Part shown: in pieces, positions 16,916 through 25,822 of the stretch | How the letters are laid out: every line of letters begins with the position of its first letter | Position numbering within the stretch: the first letter of the stretch is position 1 | Source of the DNA: RYN-230 sp963760405 | Lineage (GTDB): Bacteria > Actinomycetota > Actinomycetes > Streptosporangiales > Streptosporangiaceae | DNA: 64,000 nt | Direction of reading: 5' to 3' | Assembly (NCBI GenBank): GCA_963760405.1 | Contig: CAVXCV010000013.1 | Location: 24,963 to 88,962 of the forward strand | Notes under the pieces: generated by a model | The model's input: the letters and a program-made list of their open reading frames with translations, nothing else | Database searches by the model: none | What the model was told of the DNA's origin: nothing | Made by a program: the position numbers and the translations under genes

Positions 16916-18409
16916 TCAGGCGGGCTGGTCACCTTCGCTGCCGCCCTTCCACTGCGCGGACCCCGCATCCCACTTCGTGTAGGTGTAGGGGTTGTCGAGA
17001 ACCTTGGTCTCCGGGATGTCCGGGTGCATCCCCGCGACCCAGTTGTCCGGCCCGAGCTGGCCCTGCAGGTACTCGACGGTCTGCTCGACCGTCTGCCGGG
17101 CCCGGGCCAGGTCCACCCCGCCCTGCTCCGGGCCGGTCAGCCGGTGCTCATGCTTGACCACCCGGCCGTTCACGACCACGGTGTGCACGTCGCCGCGCTG
17201 GGCCTGGAAAGCGACATGGCCGTACGGGTTGAGCACCGGGAACATCACCGGCGACGTATCGTTCTTGATCAGCACGAGGTCGGCCTTCTTACCCGGTTCC
17301 AGGCTGCCGGTGACCGAGTCCAGGCCGAGCGCCTTGGCGCCGCCACGGGTGGCCCAGTCCACGACGTCCTCGGCGCGCAGGTGGCAGTGCGTGACGGTCT
17401 CCTGCCGGCCGTGCGCTTCCAGGTGCTCCCGGGACCGGTCCGCGCCCAGCGTGGTGCGCATGGCGGAGAACAGGTCCCCGCTCCACCACACGCTGGTGTC
17501 CATGGACAGGGACACCGGGATGCCGTGCTCACGCAGCTGCCAGGTGGGCGGGTAACCCTGGCCCGCGCTCTGCTCGCTCTCGGTGGACACCGAGGCCGAC
17601 CCGCCGGTGGCCGCGATCCGGTGGTAGGAGTCCCGGGTCAGGGTGGCCGCGTGCACGTAGATGGTGGACGGGGTCATGAAGCCGTGCTCGTGCATCAGCC
17701 GGATGCCGTCGTCGTTGGTCGCGCCCCAGACCCCGGCGTGGGTGGTCACCGGCACGCCGAGTTCCCGGGCGACCTCGAACGCGGCCCGCTCCGGGAATTC
17801 CGGGTCACCGGTGACGTCGAACGCCATCTGGAAGCCCAGCATGTCGCTCGGGCTGCCGAAGCGGCGGCCGACGAACTCGCGGAACTCAGGAGCCGCGGAC
17901 CACTCCCATGGGCCCTGCTGGATGTTGCCGTAGGCGAGGATGAACCGGCCCGGTACCTCGGCCAGCGCGTCCACGGCCGCGTCCGCGTGCTGAGTCGTCT
18001 GCAGTCCGTGGGACCAGTCCACGGTAGTGGTCACGCCCGCGTCGATCGCCTCGGCCGCGGCCAGCAGGTTGCCCGCGTAGATGTCCTCCGGCCGGAACAC
18101 CTTGCCCCACTGCAGGTAGTACCAGACGAAGTACTGGGTCAGGGTCCAGTCGGCACCGTAGCCGCGCATCGCCGTCTGCCACATGTGCCGGTGGGTGTCG
18201 ATCATGCCGGGCATGAGGATGCCGCGGGCCGCGTCGATCTCGGTGGTGCCCTCGGGCACCGCGAGCCGCGGGCCGACCGCCTCGATCCGCTCACCACTGA
18301 CCAGGACATCGGCCTCTGGGTGGACGGTGTGCACGTCGTCCATGGTGAGCACGGTGGCGTTGCGGAACACCACGGGCCGACCCGGGGTGAAGTCGGATGC
18401 AGCTGTCAC
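16916..18409 (-). CDS. Amidohydrolase family protein (cytosine deaminase / AtzA-TrzN-like)
   Basis: A 497-residue metal-dependent hydrolase. The metal ligands appear in PGMIDTHRHMWQ (about residue 68), a later H in VTTHAGVWG, H in IYVHAATL and D in LSMDTSVWW. Members deaminate or dechlorinate heterocycles such as guanine, cytosine and triazines. The C-terminal composite-domain strand LEPGKKADLVLIKND is present. GTG 18409 follows TGGAGG. A 15-bp tandem repeat and a CGGAC-N4-GTCCG palindrome lie in its leader, and it is divergent from an IclR gene, so IclR control is likely. The substrate cannot be told from sequence. Confidence 0.85.
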   Translation of the reverse strand: MTAASDFTPGRPVVFRNATVLTMDDVHTVHPEADVLVSGERIEAVGPRLAVPEGTTEIDAARGILMPGMIDTHRHMWQTAMRGYGADWTLTQYFVWYYLQWGKVFRPEDIYAGNLLAAAEAIDAGVTTTVDWSHGLQTTQHADAAVDALAEVPGRFILAYGNIQQGPWEWSAAPEFREFVGRRFGSPSDMLGFQMAFDVTGDPEFPERAAFEVARELGVPVTTHAGVWGATNDDGIRLMHEHGFMTPSTIYVHAATLTRDSYHRIAATGGSASVSTESEQSAGQGYPPTWQLREHGIPVSLSMDTSVWWSGDLFSAMRTTLGADRSREHLEAHGRQETVTHCHLRAEDVVDWATRGGAKALGLDSVTGSLEPGKKADLVLIKNDTSPVMFPVLNPYGHVAFQAQRGDVHTVVVNGRVVKHEHRLTGPEQGGVDLARARQTVEQTVEYLQGQLGPDNWVAGMHPDIPETKVLDNPYTYTKWDAGSAQWKGGSEGDQPA

Positions 18410-18430
18410 GGCGAACCTCCACAGTGAGGC

Positions 18431-18480
18431 GGGCACTGCTGTAGCGGGCACTGCTGTAGCGGGCACTGCTGTAGCGGGCA
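18431..18480. repeat. 15-bp tandem repeat, three perfect copies plus a partial
   Basis: GGGCACTGCTGTAGC is repeated at 18431-18445, 18446-18460 and 18461-18475 and begins again at 18476. It lies in the 5' leader of the amidohydrolase gene. If translated on the minus strand it would give the five-residue period PATAV. Comparable 15-bp repeats occur elsewhere in the window. Confidence 0.9.
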
Positions 18481-18498
18481 CAGCACCTGACGGCATGG

Positions 18499-18626
18499 CG
18501 GACACATGTCCGTAGAGCGGCCATATTGGTCTGACGGGAAGCGTTGCGGGTTCCACGGCCGCTGTCAAGAGGCAGCCTGGCCAGGTCTGCTGCCGGGCTG
18601 GATGCCGCCTGTCCGGCAGGCGGACA
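18499..18626. promoter_or_regulatory. Candidate IclR operators in the amidohydrolase/iclR divergent region
   Basis: CGGACACATGTCCG (18499-18512) fits CGGAC-N4-GTCCG. TGTCCGGCAGGCGGACA (18610-18626) carries the same half-sites everted around GCAGG. A further CGGAC-N4-GTCCG lies upstream of the CoA-transferase gene at 19622. IclR proteins bind palindromes of this size near their own promoters, so the local IclR is the likely ligand. Confidence 0.6.
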
Positions 18627-18731
18627 AGCTGGCCAGATCACGCTACAGTCATTCCCGGTGCACCCGCCGCTGACGCCTACCCAGCCACCCCGCACAGGCC
18701 CGCACCAGCCCGCACCGGCAGGAGACGCCGC

Positions 18732-19619
18732 ATGGCACGCCGCGATGCCAGCCCGGATTTCATCGAGGCCCTCGCCCGGGGCCTCGACGTGATCCGCGCC
18801 TTCCAGCCGCGCCAGCCGGTCATGTCGCTCACCGCGCTGGCCAACGCGAGCGGGCTGGCCCGGCCCACGGTCCGGCGCATCCTGCTGACGCTGGAGCAGC
18901 TGGGCTACGTACGGGCCGCTGACGGCGGCTTCGAGCTCACCCCCCGGGTGCTCGAGCTGGGCATGAGCTACGTCCTCTCCCGCAGCCTCTGGGAAGTGGC
19001 CCGGCCGCACCTGGAGCGCCTGGTCGCGCGGACCCATGAGTCCTCGTCCATCGCCCAGCTCGACGGCTCCGACATCGTCTACGTGGCCCGGGTGGCCGTA
19101 CCGAAGATCATCGCCCTGGCGGTGACGATCGGCACCCGCTTCCCGGCCATGGCGACCTCGCTCGGCAAGGTCCTGCTCGCCGCGCTGCCACCGGGCGAGG
19201 CCGAGCGGGTCCTGGCCGAGCCGAGCCGGTCCGGGATCACCGCCCGCTGGCAGCCGGAGGCCGCCGAGCGGGCCGCCGCCCTGCGCGAGGTGCGGGCCCG
19301 CGGCTGGTCGCTCACGGACGAGCAGCTCGCCGCCGGCATCCGCTCGGTAGCCGCACCGCTGCGGGACGGCGACGGCCGGGTGATCGCCGCGGTCAATGTG
19401 ACCGTGCACGCGGCCGAGACCCCGGTGGGCGTGCTCACCGGGGAGTACCTGCCGCTGCTGCTGCAGACGGCCGGGGCGATCAGCGCGGACTGGGCCGCCT
19501 GCCAGGCGGTGCCCCAGGTCACCGTGGCTGCCGCGGCCGGAGCGGGGCGGGCCATGGGCCTGCGTGGCCCGGGGACTGGCGCCTTGACAGGCGTATCAGC
19601 CGCCCCCGAGACTGCATAG
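18732..19619 (+). CDS. IclR-family transcriptional regulator
   Basis: A 295-residue regulator with the N-terminal winged helix (MSLTALANASGLARPTVRRILLTLEQLGYV, residues about 35-65) and the C-terminal effector domain (RLVARTHESSSIAQLDGSDIVYVARV, then FPAMATSLGKVLLAAL). The arrangement matches PcaR/PobR/CatR-type regulators of aromatic catabolism. It starts at ATG 18732 behind CAGGAG. It sits between a divergent amidohydrolase and the CoA-transferase/citryl-CoA lyase/dioxygenase operon, both of which carry CGGAC-N4-GTCCG sites. The last 40 residues are low complexity. Confidence 0.9.
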   Translation: MARRDASPDFIEALARGLDVIRAFQPRQPVMSLTALANASGLARPTVRRILLTLEQLGYVRAADGGFELTPRVLELGMSYVLSRSLWEVARPHLERLVARTHESSSIAQLDGSDIVYVARVAVPKIIALAVTIGTRFPAMATSLGKVLLAALPPGEAERVLAEPSRSGITARWQPEAAERAAALREVRARGWSLTDEQLAAGIRSVAAPLRDGDGRVIAAVNVTVHAAETPVGVLTGEYLPLLLQTAGAISADWAACQAVPQVTVAAAAGAGRAMGLRGPGTGALTGVSAAPETA

Positions 19620-19621
19620 GC

Positions 19622-19646
19622 CGGACAACCGTCCGCCCAGCGGACA
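19622..19646. promoter_or_regulatory. Candidate IclR operator upstream of the CoA-transferase operon
   Basis: CGGACAACCGTCCG (19622-19635) matches CGGAC-N4-GTCCG exactly, and a further half-site CGGACA follows at 19641-19646. It lies 20 to 45 bases before the ATG at 19666, in the short space after iclR. Confidence 0.6.
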
Positions 19647-19665
19647 GAAGGATGAATCGCTGCCC

Positions 19666-21053
19666 ATGAGCCAGCCTGCCGACGCCTCCGCCGAACGCGG
19701 GGCAGAGTCAGTGCCGGCTACCACGGGGCCAGCTACCACGGACCCAGCCACCACCGGGACAGCTACCACGGGACCGCTGTCCGGGCTGCTCGTTGCCGAC
19801 TTTTCCCGGGTCCTGGCCGGGCCATACTGCACCATGCTGCTGGCCGACCTCGGCGCGGAAGTGATCAAGGTCGAGAGCCCGGCCGGTGACGACACCCGGA
19901 CCTGGATGCCCCCGGTCACCAGCGACGGGCGGTCCACCTACTTCCTGGCCATCAACCGCAACAAGCAGTCGGTAGCGCTCGACCTGCGGGACGAGGGTGA
20001 CCTGGCGGCCGCCCGCGAGCTGGCCCGGCAGGCGGACGTGTTCGTGCAGAACTTCAAGCCGGGCGGGCTGGCCCGGTTCGGCCTGGACTATGCGTCGGTC
20101 AGCGCGGTCAACCCGGGCATCGTGTACGCCTCGATCAGCGGGTTCGGCGCAGGCGACGGCCAGCACCTGCCCGGCTACGACCTCATGGTGCAGGCCATGT
20201 CCGGGCTGATGAGCCTGACCGGGGACCCGGCCGGGCCGCCCTACCGGGCGGGCATCTCCATCTTCGACGTGATCGCCGGGCTGCATACCGCGTTCGGCAT
20301 CATGGCTGCGCTGTTCCACCGCTCGGCCACCGGCGAGGGCCAGCATGTCGAGGCCAACCTGCTGTCCTCGGCACTGTCTGGCATGGTCAACCAGACCAGC
20401 GCCTGGGTGGCCGGCGGGGTGGTCCCGTTCCGGATGGGCAACTCCCACCCGAGCGTGTATCCCTACGAGCCACTGCCCACCGGCGACGGGGAGATCATCG
20501 TGGCCGCGGCCAACGACGCCCAGTTCGCCCGGCTGTGCGAGGTGATCGGTGCGCCGGAGCTGGCGGCCGATCCGCGGTTCGCCCGCAACGAGGACCGCAC
20601 CGCGAACCGGGCCGCGCTGCGCCCGCTGCTGCTGCAGCGGCTCGCGCTGCGGTCCGCCGCGGACTGGTTCGAGCCGCTGATCGCGGCCGGGGTGCCGTGC
20701 GGGCCGATCAACACCGTCGACGCCGGGGTCGAGCTCGCCCGCCAGGTCGGCCTGGACCCGGTCGTGCTGGCGGGCCAGGACCAGGCCAGAGTGCCGGGCA
20801 TCCGGCATCCGCTCGCCTTCTCCCGCACCCCGCACGCTACGACCTGCCCCCGCCTAAGCTGGACGAGCACGGCGAGCAGGTGCGGGCCTGGCTGGCCGCC
20901 CGGACCCCCCAGGCCACCCCCGACGGCAAGGACAGCCCCGACGGCAAGGACGGCCCCGGCCGCCCCGCCGCGGCCGCCGCCAGGGCGCCGGACCCGGACC
21001 GCACCGGCCCGCCGAACCCGGATTCCGCCGCTCAGTCAGGACCAGCCAGATGA
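19666..21053 (+). CDS. Class III CoA-transferase (CaiB/BaiF family), C-terminal frameshift
   Basis: The enzyme moves CoA between carboxylic acids. Conserved parts are GLLVADFSRVLAGPYCTMLLADLGAEVIKVE, NRNKQSVALDLR, the catalytic aspartate region GYDLMVQAMSGLM, and GEGQHVEANLLSSALS. An N-terminal linker of four five-residue repeats (ATTGP type; 15-bp DNA repeats) precedes the domain. Near 20826-20832 one base seems missing. In the corrected frame the end reads YDLPPPKLDEHGEQVRAWLA, which is normal for the family, and stops at 21053 overlapping the next ATG (ATGA). Uncorrected, the frame runs to 21144 with a proline/arginine tail. It forms an operon with citryl-CoA lyase and a ring-cleavage dioxygenase. 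Confidence 0.82.
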
Positions 21054-21856
21054 CGCAGCCAGGCGCGGTGCCGCGCTTCCCGACCTCGCTGGGCACCTCC
21101 AACGAGACCACGATCACCCTGCTCGGCCACGATCTCGCCGCTGACCTGATGGGCAAGGTCGGGTTCGGTGAGCTGGCCATGTGGCTGGTCACCCAGCGGC
21201 GGCCGACCCCCGGCCAGGTCCGGGTGTTCGAGGCGGTGCTGGTCGCGCTGGCCGATCACGGGTTCACGCCGACCGCGATGGCCGCCCGGCTGACCTACCT
21301 CAGCGCGCCGGACTCGGTCCAGGGGGCGCTGGCCGCGGGCCTGCTCGGCGGCGGCTCCCGGTTCCTCGGCGTGACCGAGGACGCGGGCCGGTTCCTGGCC
21401 GCCGTGGTGCTGGCGGCCGGTGACCCGCTGCCAGCCGACGACGCGGGCTGGGATGCGCTGGCCCTGGCCGCGGTCACCGAGGCCAGGGCCGCCGGGAAGT
21501 TCGTCCCCGGACTCGGCCACCCGGTGCACAAGGTCACCGACCCGCGGACGCCGGTGCTGCTGCGGATCGCCGACGAGGAAGGGCTGCGCGGCCCGCACCT
21601 GCGCCTGTTCGAGGCCATCGGCCGGGTGCATCCGCAGGTACTCGGCCGCACCCTGCCGCTGAACGGAGCGGGCACCTGCGGCGCCGCCCTCGCCGACCTG
21701 GGCCTCCCACCGGACCTGCTGCGCGGGTTCGCGCTGCTGGCCCGGACCGCGGGCGTGCTCGGCCACATCGCCGAGGAGCAGCGCCGCCCGGTCGGCATGG
21801 ACATGTACCTGACCGTGGACCGGAACACCGAGTACCTGCCCCCCGACCCCGATTGA
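21050..21856 (+). CDS. Citryl-CoA lyase / citrate synthase-like protein
   Basis: A 268-residue short member of the citrate synthase superfamily (full synthases are about 430). It keeps the catalytic histidine block KFVPGLGHPVHK (about residue 163), HLRLFEAIGRVHPQVLGRTLPLNGAG, and the aspartate-bearing LLARTAGVLGHIAEEQ. Short forms of this type cleave citryl-CoA to acetyl-CoA and oxaloacetate. The neighbouring CoA-transferase could make a citryl-CoA-like thioester for it. The start at ATG 21050 overlaps the CoA-transferase stop. The natural substrate may be a tricarboxylic product of the dioxygenase encoded next; this is inference. Confidence 0.82.
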   Translation: MTQPGAVPRFPTSLGTSNETTITLLGHDLAADLMGKVGFGELAMWLVTQRRPTPGQVRVFEAVLVALADHGFTPTAMAARLTYLSAPDSVQGALAAGLLGGGSRFLGVTEDAGRFLAAVVLAAGDPLPADDAGWDALALAAVTEARAAGKFVPGLGHPVHKVTDPRTPVLLRIADEEGLRGPHLRLFEAIGRVHPQVLGRTLPLNGAGTCGAALADLGLPPDLLRGFALLARTAGVLGHIAEEQRRPVGMDMYLTVDRNTEYLPPDPD

Positions 21857-21872
21857 GACCAAGGGAGCCGCC

Positions 21873-23103
21873 ATGGCCACTGTCGCCGCGGTCATCGCAT
21901 CCACCCACCATCCGTTCTACTACCGGGCCAGCACGCCACCGGCGACGACCGGCCGCCGTTCGCCGACGAGTGGGTGGCCAAGATCGAGGCATTCCGGGAG
22001 ACGCTGACCCGGGCCCGGCCCGACGTGCTGGTGATGGTCGGCTCCGACCACTTCCACCAGCTCTGGCTGGACAACATGCCGCAGTTCCTGATCGGGAAGG
22101 CGCCGTTCTACGACGCGAACTTCTACAACGAGGAACGCGAGTTCGGGCTGCCCCGGATGTTCCTGACCGGGCACGAGGACCTGTCCGGCGTACCTGCTGC
22201 GCGAGGGCATGGACGCCGGCTTCGACCTGGCGTTCAGCAATGAGCTGCGGATCGACCACAGCATCACCTGCCCGCTGATCACCCTGCGGCCGCAGGCGGA
22301 CCTGCCGATCGTGCCCGTCTACACCAACATCTTCGCCCCGCCGCATGCCGCAGCCGAAGCGCTTCGTGGAGCTGGGCAAGACGATCCGGCAGCTGGTCGA
22401 GTCCTGGCCGAGCGACCAGCGGGTGGCGATCATCGGCACCGGCCACCTGTCGCTGGAACTCGGCGGCCCGCGGCAGTTCGGCCCGCACGGCCCGGACCCG
22501 GAATTCGATCGCAAGGCGGTCGAGTGGATCGCGTCCGGCGACCTGGACTCGGCGCTGGCCCAGGTCAGCCTGGACAGCCTGTGGGAGCCGGGCAACGCCA
22601 CCCACGGCTTCATGGACTTCATGCTGATGATGGGGGTGGCCGGGGCGAACGTGAAGGCGGACTACGCCGACTCGCTCGACCTGTTCCACACCATGGAGGC
22701 CTACTTCACCTGGTACCCGAACGGCGGGGGTGGACGCGCCGTGAGCAAGTACCTGCTGAACAAGTTCCTGTACACCATCGACCGCGACCCGGAACTGGTG
22801 GAGCGCTATCGCGACGACCCGCGCGGCACCGTGCGCCTGGTGGGAGGCCGAGCGGGCCAACGTGATCCTGAACTGCCCCAGGCGGAGCGCAGCACCTGGC
22901 TGAAGTTCACCGACGCCGAGCGCGAGGCGCTGGCCACCCACGACTACGTCGCGCTGTTCGAGCTGGGCGCGCACAACTTCCTGACGCTGACCCTGTTCAT
23001 CGCCTTGTTCGAGCGGGATTACGCCGAGCCGCTGGCCTTCCAGCGCGAGTTCGCGGCGCGGCTGAGCCACTGGAGCGTGCCGTACCCGGACATCTCCACC
23101 TGA
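21873..23103 (+). pseudogene. Fused LigB-LigA class III extradiol dioxygenase (gallate/protocatechuate 4,5-type), multiple frameshifts
   Basis: LigB domain landmarks appear in order but in different frames: ASTHHPFYYRAS (N-terminal metal histidine), ARPDVLVMVGSDHFHQLWLDN, then RIDHSITCPLITL, then VAIIGTGHLSLELGGPR. A LigA domain follows (AEREALATHDYVALFELGAH), as in one-chain gallate dioxygenases of about 410 residues. Frame changes are needed near 21933 (missing base), 22187-22190 (extra), 22341-22344 (extra), 22839 (extra) and 22876-22879 (missing). Start ATG 21873 follows AAGGGAG. All catalytic segments look well conserved, so error is as likely as decay. The enzyme would open a protocatechuate- or gallate-like ring. 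Confidence 0.72.
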
Positions 23104-23145
23104 CCTGGCGTTCCCACGACACCCAACACCGGCGAGGATGCTGTC

Positions 23146-23541
23146 ATGAGCGCTATCCCTGACTCTCATCGCGATCTGCTGGCCGCGGATTTCGGCACGC
23201 TGGCGACCATCGGGCCGGACGGGCGGCCCCAGCTCACCGAGGTGTGGTTCCTGGCCGAGGGCGACACGGTCGCCACCTCGCTGAACACGTCACGGCAGAA
23301 GACGAAGAACCTGAGGGCCAACCCGGCCGTCGGCTTCCTCATCCTGGACCTGGCCAGCCCGTACCGCTACCTCGAACTGCGCGGCGACGCCGAGATCACC
23401 CCCGACGACGACTACGTGTTCGCCGACAAGCTGGGCGCCAAGTACGGCGCCGACCTGCGCCAGCACGACCGTCCGGGGGAATCCCGGGTCGTCGTCACCA
23501 TCCGCCCCGCCCGCATCAGGGCCGTCAACATGCGCGGCTGA
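23146..23541 (+). CDS. PPOX-class flavin/F420-dependent oxidoreductase
   Basis: A 131-residue split-barrel protein of the FDOR-B type (pyridoxamine-phosphate-oxidase-like). It shows LLAADFGTLATIGPDGRPQLTEVWF, the cofactor-contact stretch TSRQKTKNLRANPAVGFLIL, and YRYLELRGDAEITPDDDYVFADKL. Such proteins bind F420, FMN or haem and reduce varied small molecules. It starts at ATG 23146 after GGCGAGGATG. It lies just after the dioxygenase but separated by 40 bases, so membership in that operon is possible. Confidence 0.88.
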   Translation: MSAIPDSHRDLLAADFGTLATIGPDGRPQLTEVWFLAEGDTVATSLNTSRQKTKNLRANPAVGFLILDLASPYRYLELRGDAEITPDDDYVFADKLGAKYGADLRQHDRPGESRVVVTIRPARIRAVNMRG

Positions 23542-23550
23542 GCAGCGCCG

Positions 23551-24069
23551 TCACACGGTCAGGCACCAGCGGATCTCCCCGTCCTGCTGGGCGCTGGTCC
23601 GGGTGAGCCCGGCCGCCGCGGCGACCGCGGCGGACACGTGATGGTCCGGGTGGATGTGCGCGATCACGGTCCGCACCGGCTGCTGCCGGAGCCAGCCGAC
23701 GAGCGCCCGCGCGGCTTCGGTGGCGACGCCACGGCCCTGCCAGCGGGTACCGATCACCCAGGCGATCTCGGCCACGCCACCCGGGCCACCCGGGGCGGCC
23801 TGGCCGCTGATCGTCGCCTCCACGTAGCCGGTCAGGCAGGCTGCCTCCGGCAGCCAGATGACCCAGGTGCACCAGGACACCGCTGGGTCGGGCGAGCCAG
23901 CGGTGATCCGCTCGTAGCGCCCCCGCAACGCCGCGGCCGCGGGCGGGCTGCCGCCGATGAAGCCGTACAGCGCCGGATCGGCCAGTACCCCGGCCATCTC
24001 CTCCGCGTGCCCGGCCCGCACCGGCAGCAGGTCGAGCCGCCCGGTGCGGATGGGCGCAGCCTGGATCAT
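23551..24069 (-). CDS. GNAT-family N-acetyltransferase (RimJ/RimL type)
   Basis: A 172-residue acetyltransferase. It begins IRTGRLDLLPVRAGHAEEM, typical of Acetyltransf_3 proteins. The acetyl-CoA loop is IGTRWQGRGVATEAARALVGW (residues about 108-128), followed by VIAHIHPDHHVSAAVAAAAGL. The acceptor (a protein N-terminus or an antibiotic-like amine) is unknown. It is convergent with the PPOX gene (9 bases apart) and divergent from the BKACE gene with only 17 bases between. Confidence 0.88.
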   Translation of the reverse strand: MIQAAPIRTGRLDLLPVRAGHAEEMAGVLADPALYGFIGGSPPAAAALRGRYERITAGSPDPAVSWCTWVIWLPEAACLTGYVEATISGQAAPGGPGGVAEIAWVIGTRWQGRGVATEAARALVGWLRQQPVRTVIAHIHPDHHVSAAVAAAAGLTRTSAQQDGEIRWCLTV

Positions 24070-24086
24070 GCTGCCAGGATGACACT

Positions 24087-24863
24087 GTGACAGCTCAGAT
24101 CCAGCGGATAAAAGCCTGCCTGAACGGCAGGCGCAGCCGGGCCGCGCATCCCGCGGTGCCGGAGACCCCGGGGCAGCTCGCCGCCGAGGCGGCCGCGGCC
24201 ATGGCGGCGGGCGCGGAAGCGGTGCACATGCACCCGCGGGACACCGGCGGCCGGGAGTCGCTGCAGCTCGCCGACATCGGCGCGGCCGTCGCCGCGGTCC
24301 GCCGGGGCAGCCCGGGCACCCCGGTCGGCGTGTCCACCGGGCTCTGGATCACCGGCGGCGACGTGGCCGCGCGGCTATCCGCCGTGACCGGCTGGGCTGA
24401 CCTGCCCGGGGAGCAGCGGCCCGACTTCGCCTCGGTGAACCTGTCCGAGCCGGGCACGGCCGGCCTGCTGGCGGCGCTGGACGCGGCCGGGATCGGCGCC
24501 GAGGCGGGGGTCTGGTCGGTGGCTGACGCCCGGGCGGCGGCCAGCCTCCAGCCGGCCCGCGGCTGGCTGCGGATCATGGTGGAGCTGATCGGGCTGCCCG
24601 CCGCCGCTGCGCTGGCAGCTACCGACGAGATCCTGGCCGAACTTGCCGCGCTGGGTTTGCCAGCACGGGGCCTGGCCGCGCCGCTGCTGCACGCGGAGGA
24701 GGACGCGTGCTGGCCGGTGCTGCGCCGGGCCGGGCAGCTGGGCCTGGCCACCCGCATCGGCCTGGAGGACACCACCACCGGGCCGTCCGGCCAGCCGGTC
24801 GGCGGCAACGCCGACCTGGTCATGCTGGCCCTGGCGGAATGGACCGCGGCCCGCCCCGGTTAA
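24087..24863 (+). CDS. Beta-keto acid cleavage enzyme (BKACE, 3-keto-5-aminohexanoate cleavage family)
   Basis: A 258-residue TIM-barrel enzyme that condenses a beta-keto acid with acetyl-CoA and splits it to acetoacetate plus a CoA ester. The zinc site is seen in AEAVHMHPRDTGGRES (about residue 47). The strand RIGLEDTTTGPSGQPVGGNADLV holds the conserved GLED near the C-terminus. GTG 24087 is the start, leaving a very short leader to the divergent GNAT gene. Family members serve lysine, carnitine and other catabolic routes; here a substrate from the adjacent ring-cleavage module is plausible but unproven. Confidence 0.85.
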   Translation: MTAQIQRIKACLNGRRSRAAHPAVPETPGQLAAEAAAAMAAGAEAVHMHPRDTGGRESLQLADIGAAVAAVRRGSPGTPVGVSTGLWITGGDVAARLSAVTGWADLPGEQRPDFASVNLSEPGTAGLLAALDAAGIGAEAGVWSVADARAAASLQPARGWLRIMVELIGLPAAAALAATDEILAELAALGLPARGLAAPLLHAEEDACWPVLRRAGQLGLATRIGLEDTTTGPSGQPVGGNADLVMLALAEWTAARPG

Positions 24864-24881
24864 CCGGCGGCCCGCCCGGGC

Positions 24882-25730
24882 TCACCCCAGGCCGAGGATG
24901 CGGGCCGCGTTGTCGTGCAGCACCGCCCGGGCCGCCGCGGCGGGCAGGTCCAGCGCGGCGAACTCGTCCAGGCACCGCTCCGGGGTGATGAACGGGAAAT
25001 CGCTGCCCCACAGGAACTGCCCGGACAGCCGCCCGCGCAGCTCGCGGATGACCTCAGCCGGGATCCGCCGCGGTGACCAGCCGGAGATGTCGATGTAGAC
25101 GTTGGTCTTGTGCAGCGCGATCGCGGCCAGGTCAAGATGCCACGGGTAGCCGAAATGCGCGGCGACCACGGTGAGCCCGGGGTGCGCGGCGGCGACCGGG
25201 TCGAGCTTCAGCGGGTGCGCGTAGTCGAGCCGGATGCCCTGCCCGCCGGGCTGCCGGGCGCCGATGCCGCTGGTCCCGGTGTGGAACAGGGCGACCAGCC
25301 CGTGCTGCTCGCACGCGGCGAAGATGGGCCAGTAGGCCGGGTCGTCGGGGGCGAACGCCTGCAGCGACGGGTGGAACTTGACCCCGCGCAGCCCGAGCGC
25401 GGCGATGTTGGCCACCTCGGCCACGGCCGCCTCGCCCTTGTGCGGGTTGACCGAGCCCAGGCCGGTGAACACGTCCGGGTACGCACGGCAGGCGGCGGCC
25501 ACGGTCTCGTTCGGCACCCGGGGGCGCCCGGTCGCCGTCTCGGCGTCCCAGGCCAGCAGGACCGCCATCACCTCCAGCCCGCGGTAGCGGGCGGCCAGCT
25601 CCGGCAGGGACAGCCGCTGGGCAGGCGAGCGGAAGTAGGCCTCGGCTGCCTCGACGTAGCCCGCCATGCTGCCGTCCAGCCAGTCCGGGGTGGGCAGGTG
25701 CACGTGAAAGTCAAAGGCCCGCAACGACAC
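24882..25730 (-). CDS. Amidohydrolase family protein (Amidohydro_2, TIM barrel)
   Basis: A 282-residue metal-dependent barrel. It opens AFDFHVHLPTPDWLDGSM (HxH metal pair), continues GVKFHPSLQAFAPDDP, has VVAAHFGYPWHLD as the next histidine, and ends with FLWGSDFPFITPE (catalytic aspartate). This family includes decarboxylases, lactonases such as LigI, and the oxalomesaconate hydratase LigJ. A role as a hydratase or lactonase beside the LigB-LigA dioxygenase is therefore attractive, though not specified by sequence. GTG 25730 is chosen because the preceding stretch is not domain-like. It is divergent from padR. Confidence 0.82.
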   Translation of the reverse strand: MSLRAFDFHVHLPTPDWLDGSMAGYVEAAEAYFRSPAQRLSLPELAARYRGLEVMAVLLAWDAETATGRPRVPNETVAAACRAYPDVFTGLGSVNPHKGEAAVAEVANIAALGLRGVKFHPSLQAFAPDDPAYWPIFAACEQHGLVALFHTGTSGIGARQPGGQGIRLDYAHPLKLDPVAAAHPGLTVVAAHFGYPWHLDLAAIALHKTNVYIDISGWSPRRIPAEVIRELRGRLSGQFLWGSDFPFITPERCLDEFAALDLPAAAARAVLHDNAARILGLG

Positions 25731-25789
25731 CGCCCCATCGTAGTCTTCCCGCCCCTGGCCGGCGGGTCGCGCCTGCCCCACCCCATCTT

Positions 25790-25815
25790 GTCAAACAGTA
25801 GTACTCATGTTTGAC
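25790..25815. promoter_or_regulatory. PadR-type operator dyad
   Basis: GTCAAACA (25790-25797) and TGTTTGAC (25808-25815) are perfect inverted arms around a 10-base core containing AGTACT. PadR proteins bind dyads of this kind, and the site lies a few bases before the padR start and in the divergent promoter region of the amidohydrolase. Confidence 0.65.
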
Positions 25816-25822
25816 TAGCGCG

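Noticed and set aside
18431..18480. CRISPR-like or MITE array
   Set aside because: Units are contiguous 15-bp copies without spacers, and similar repeats elsewhere differ in sequence, so they are local slippage products.
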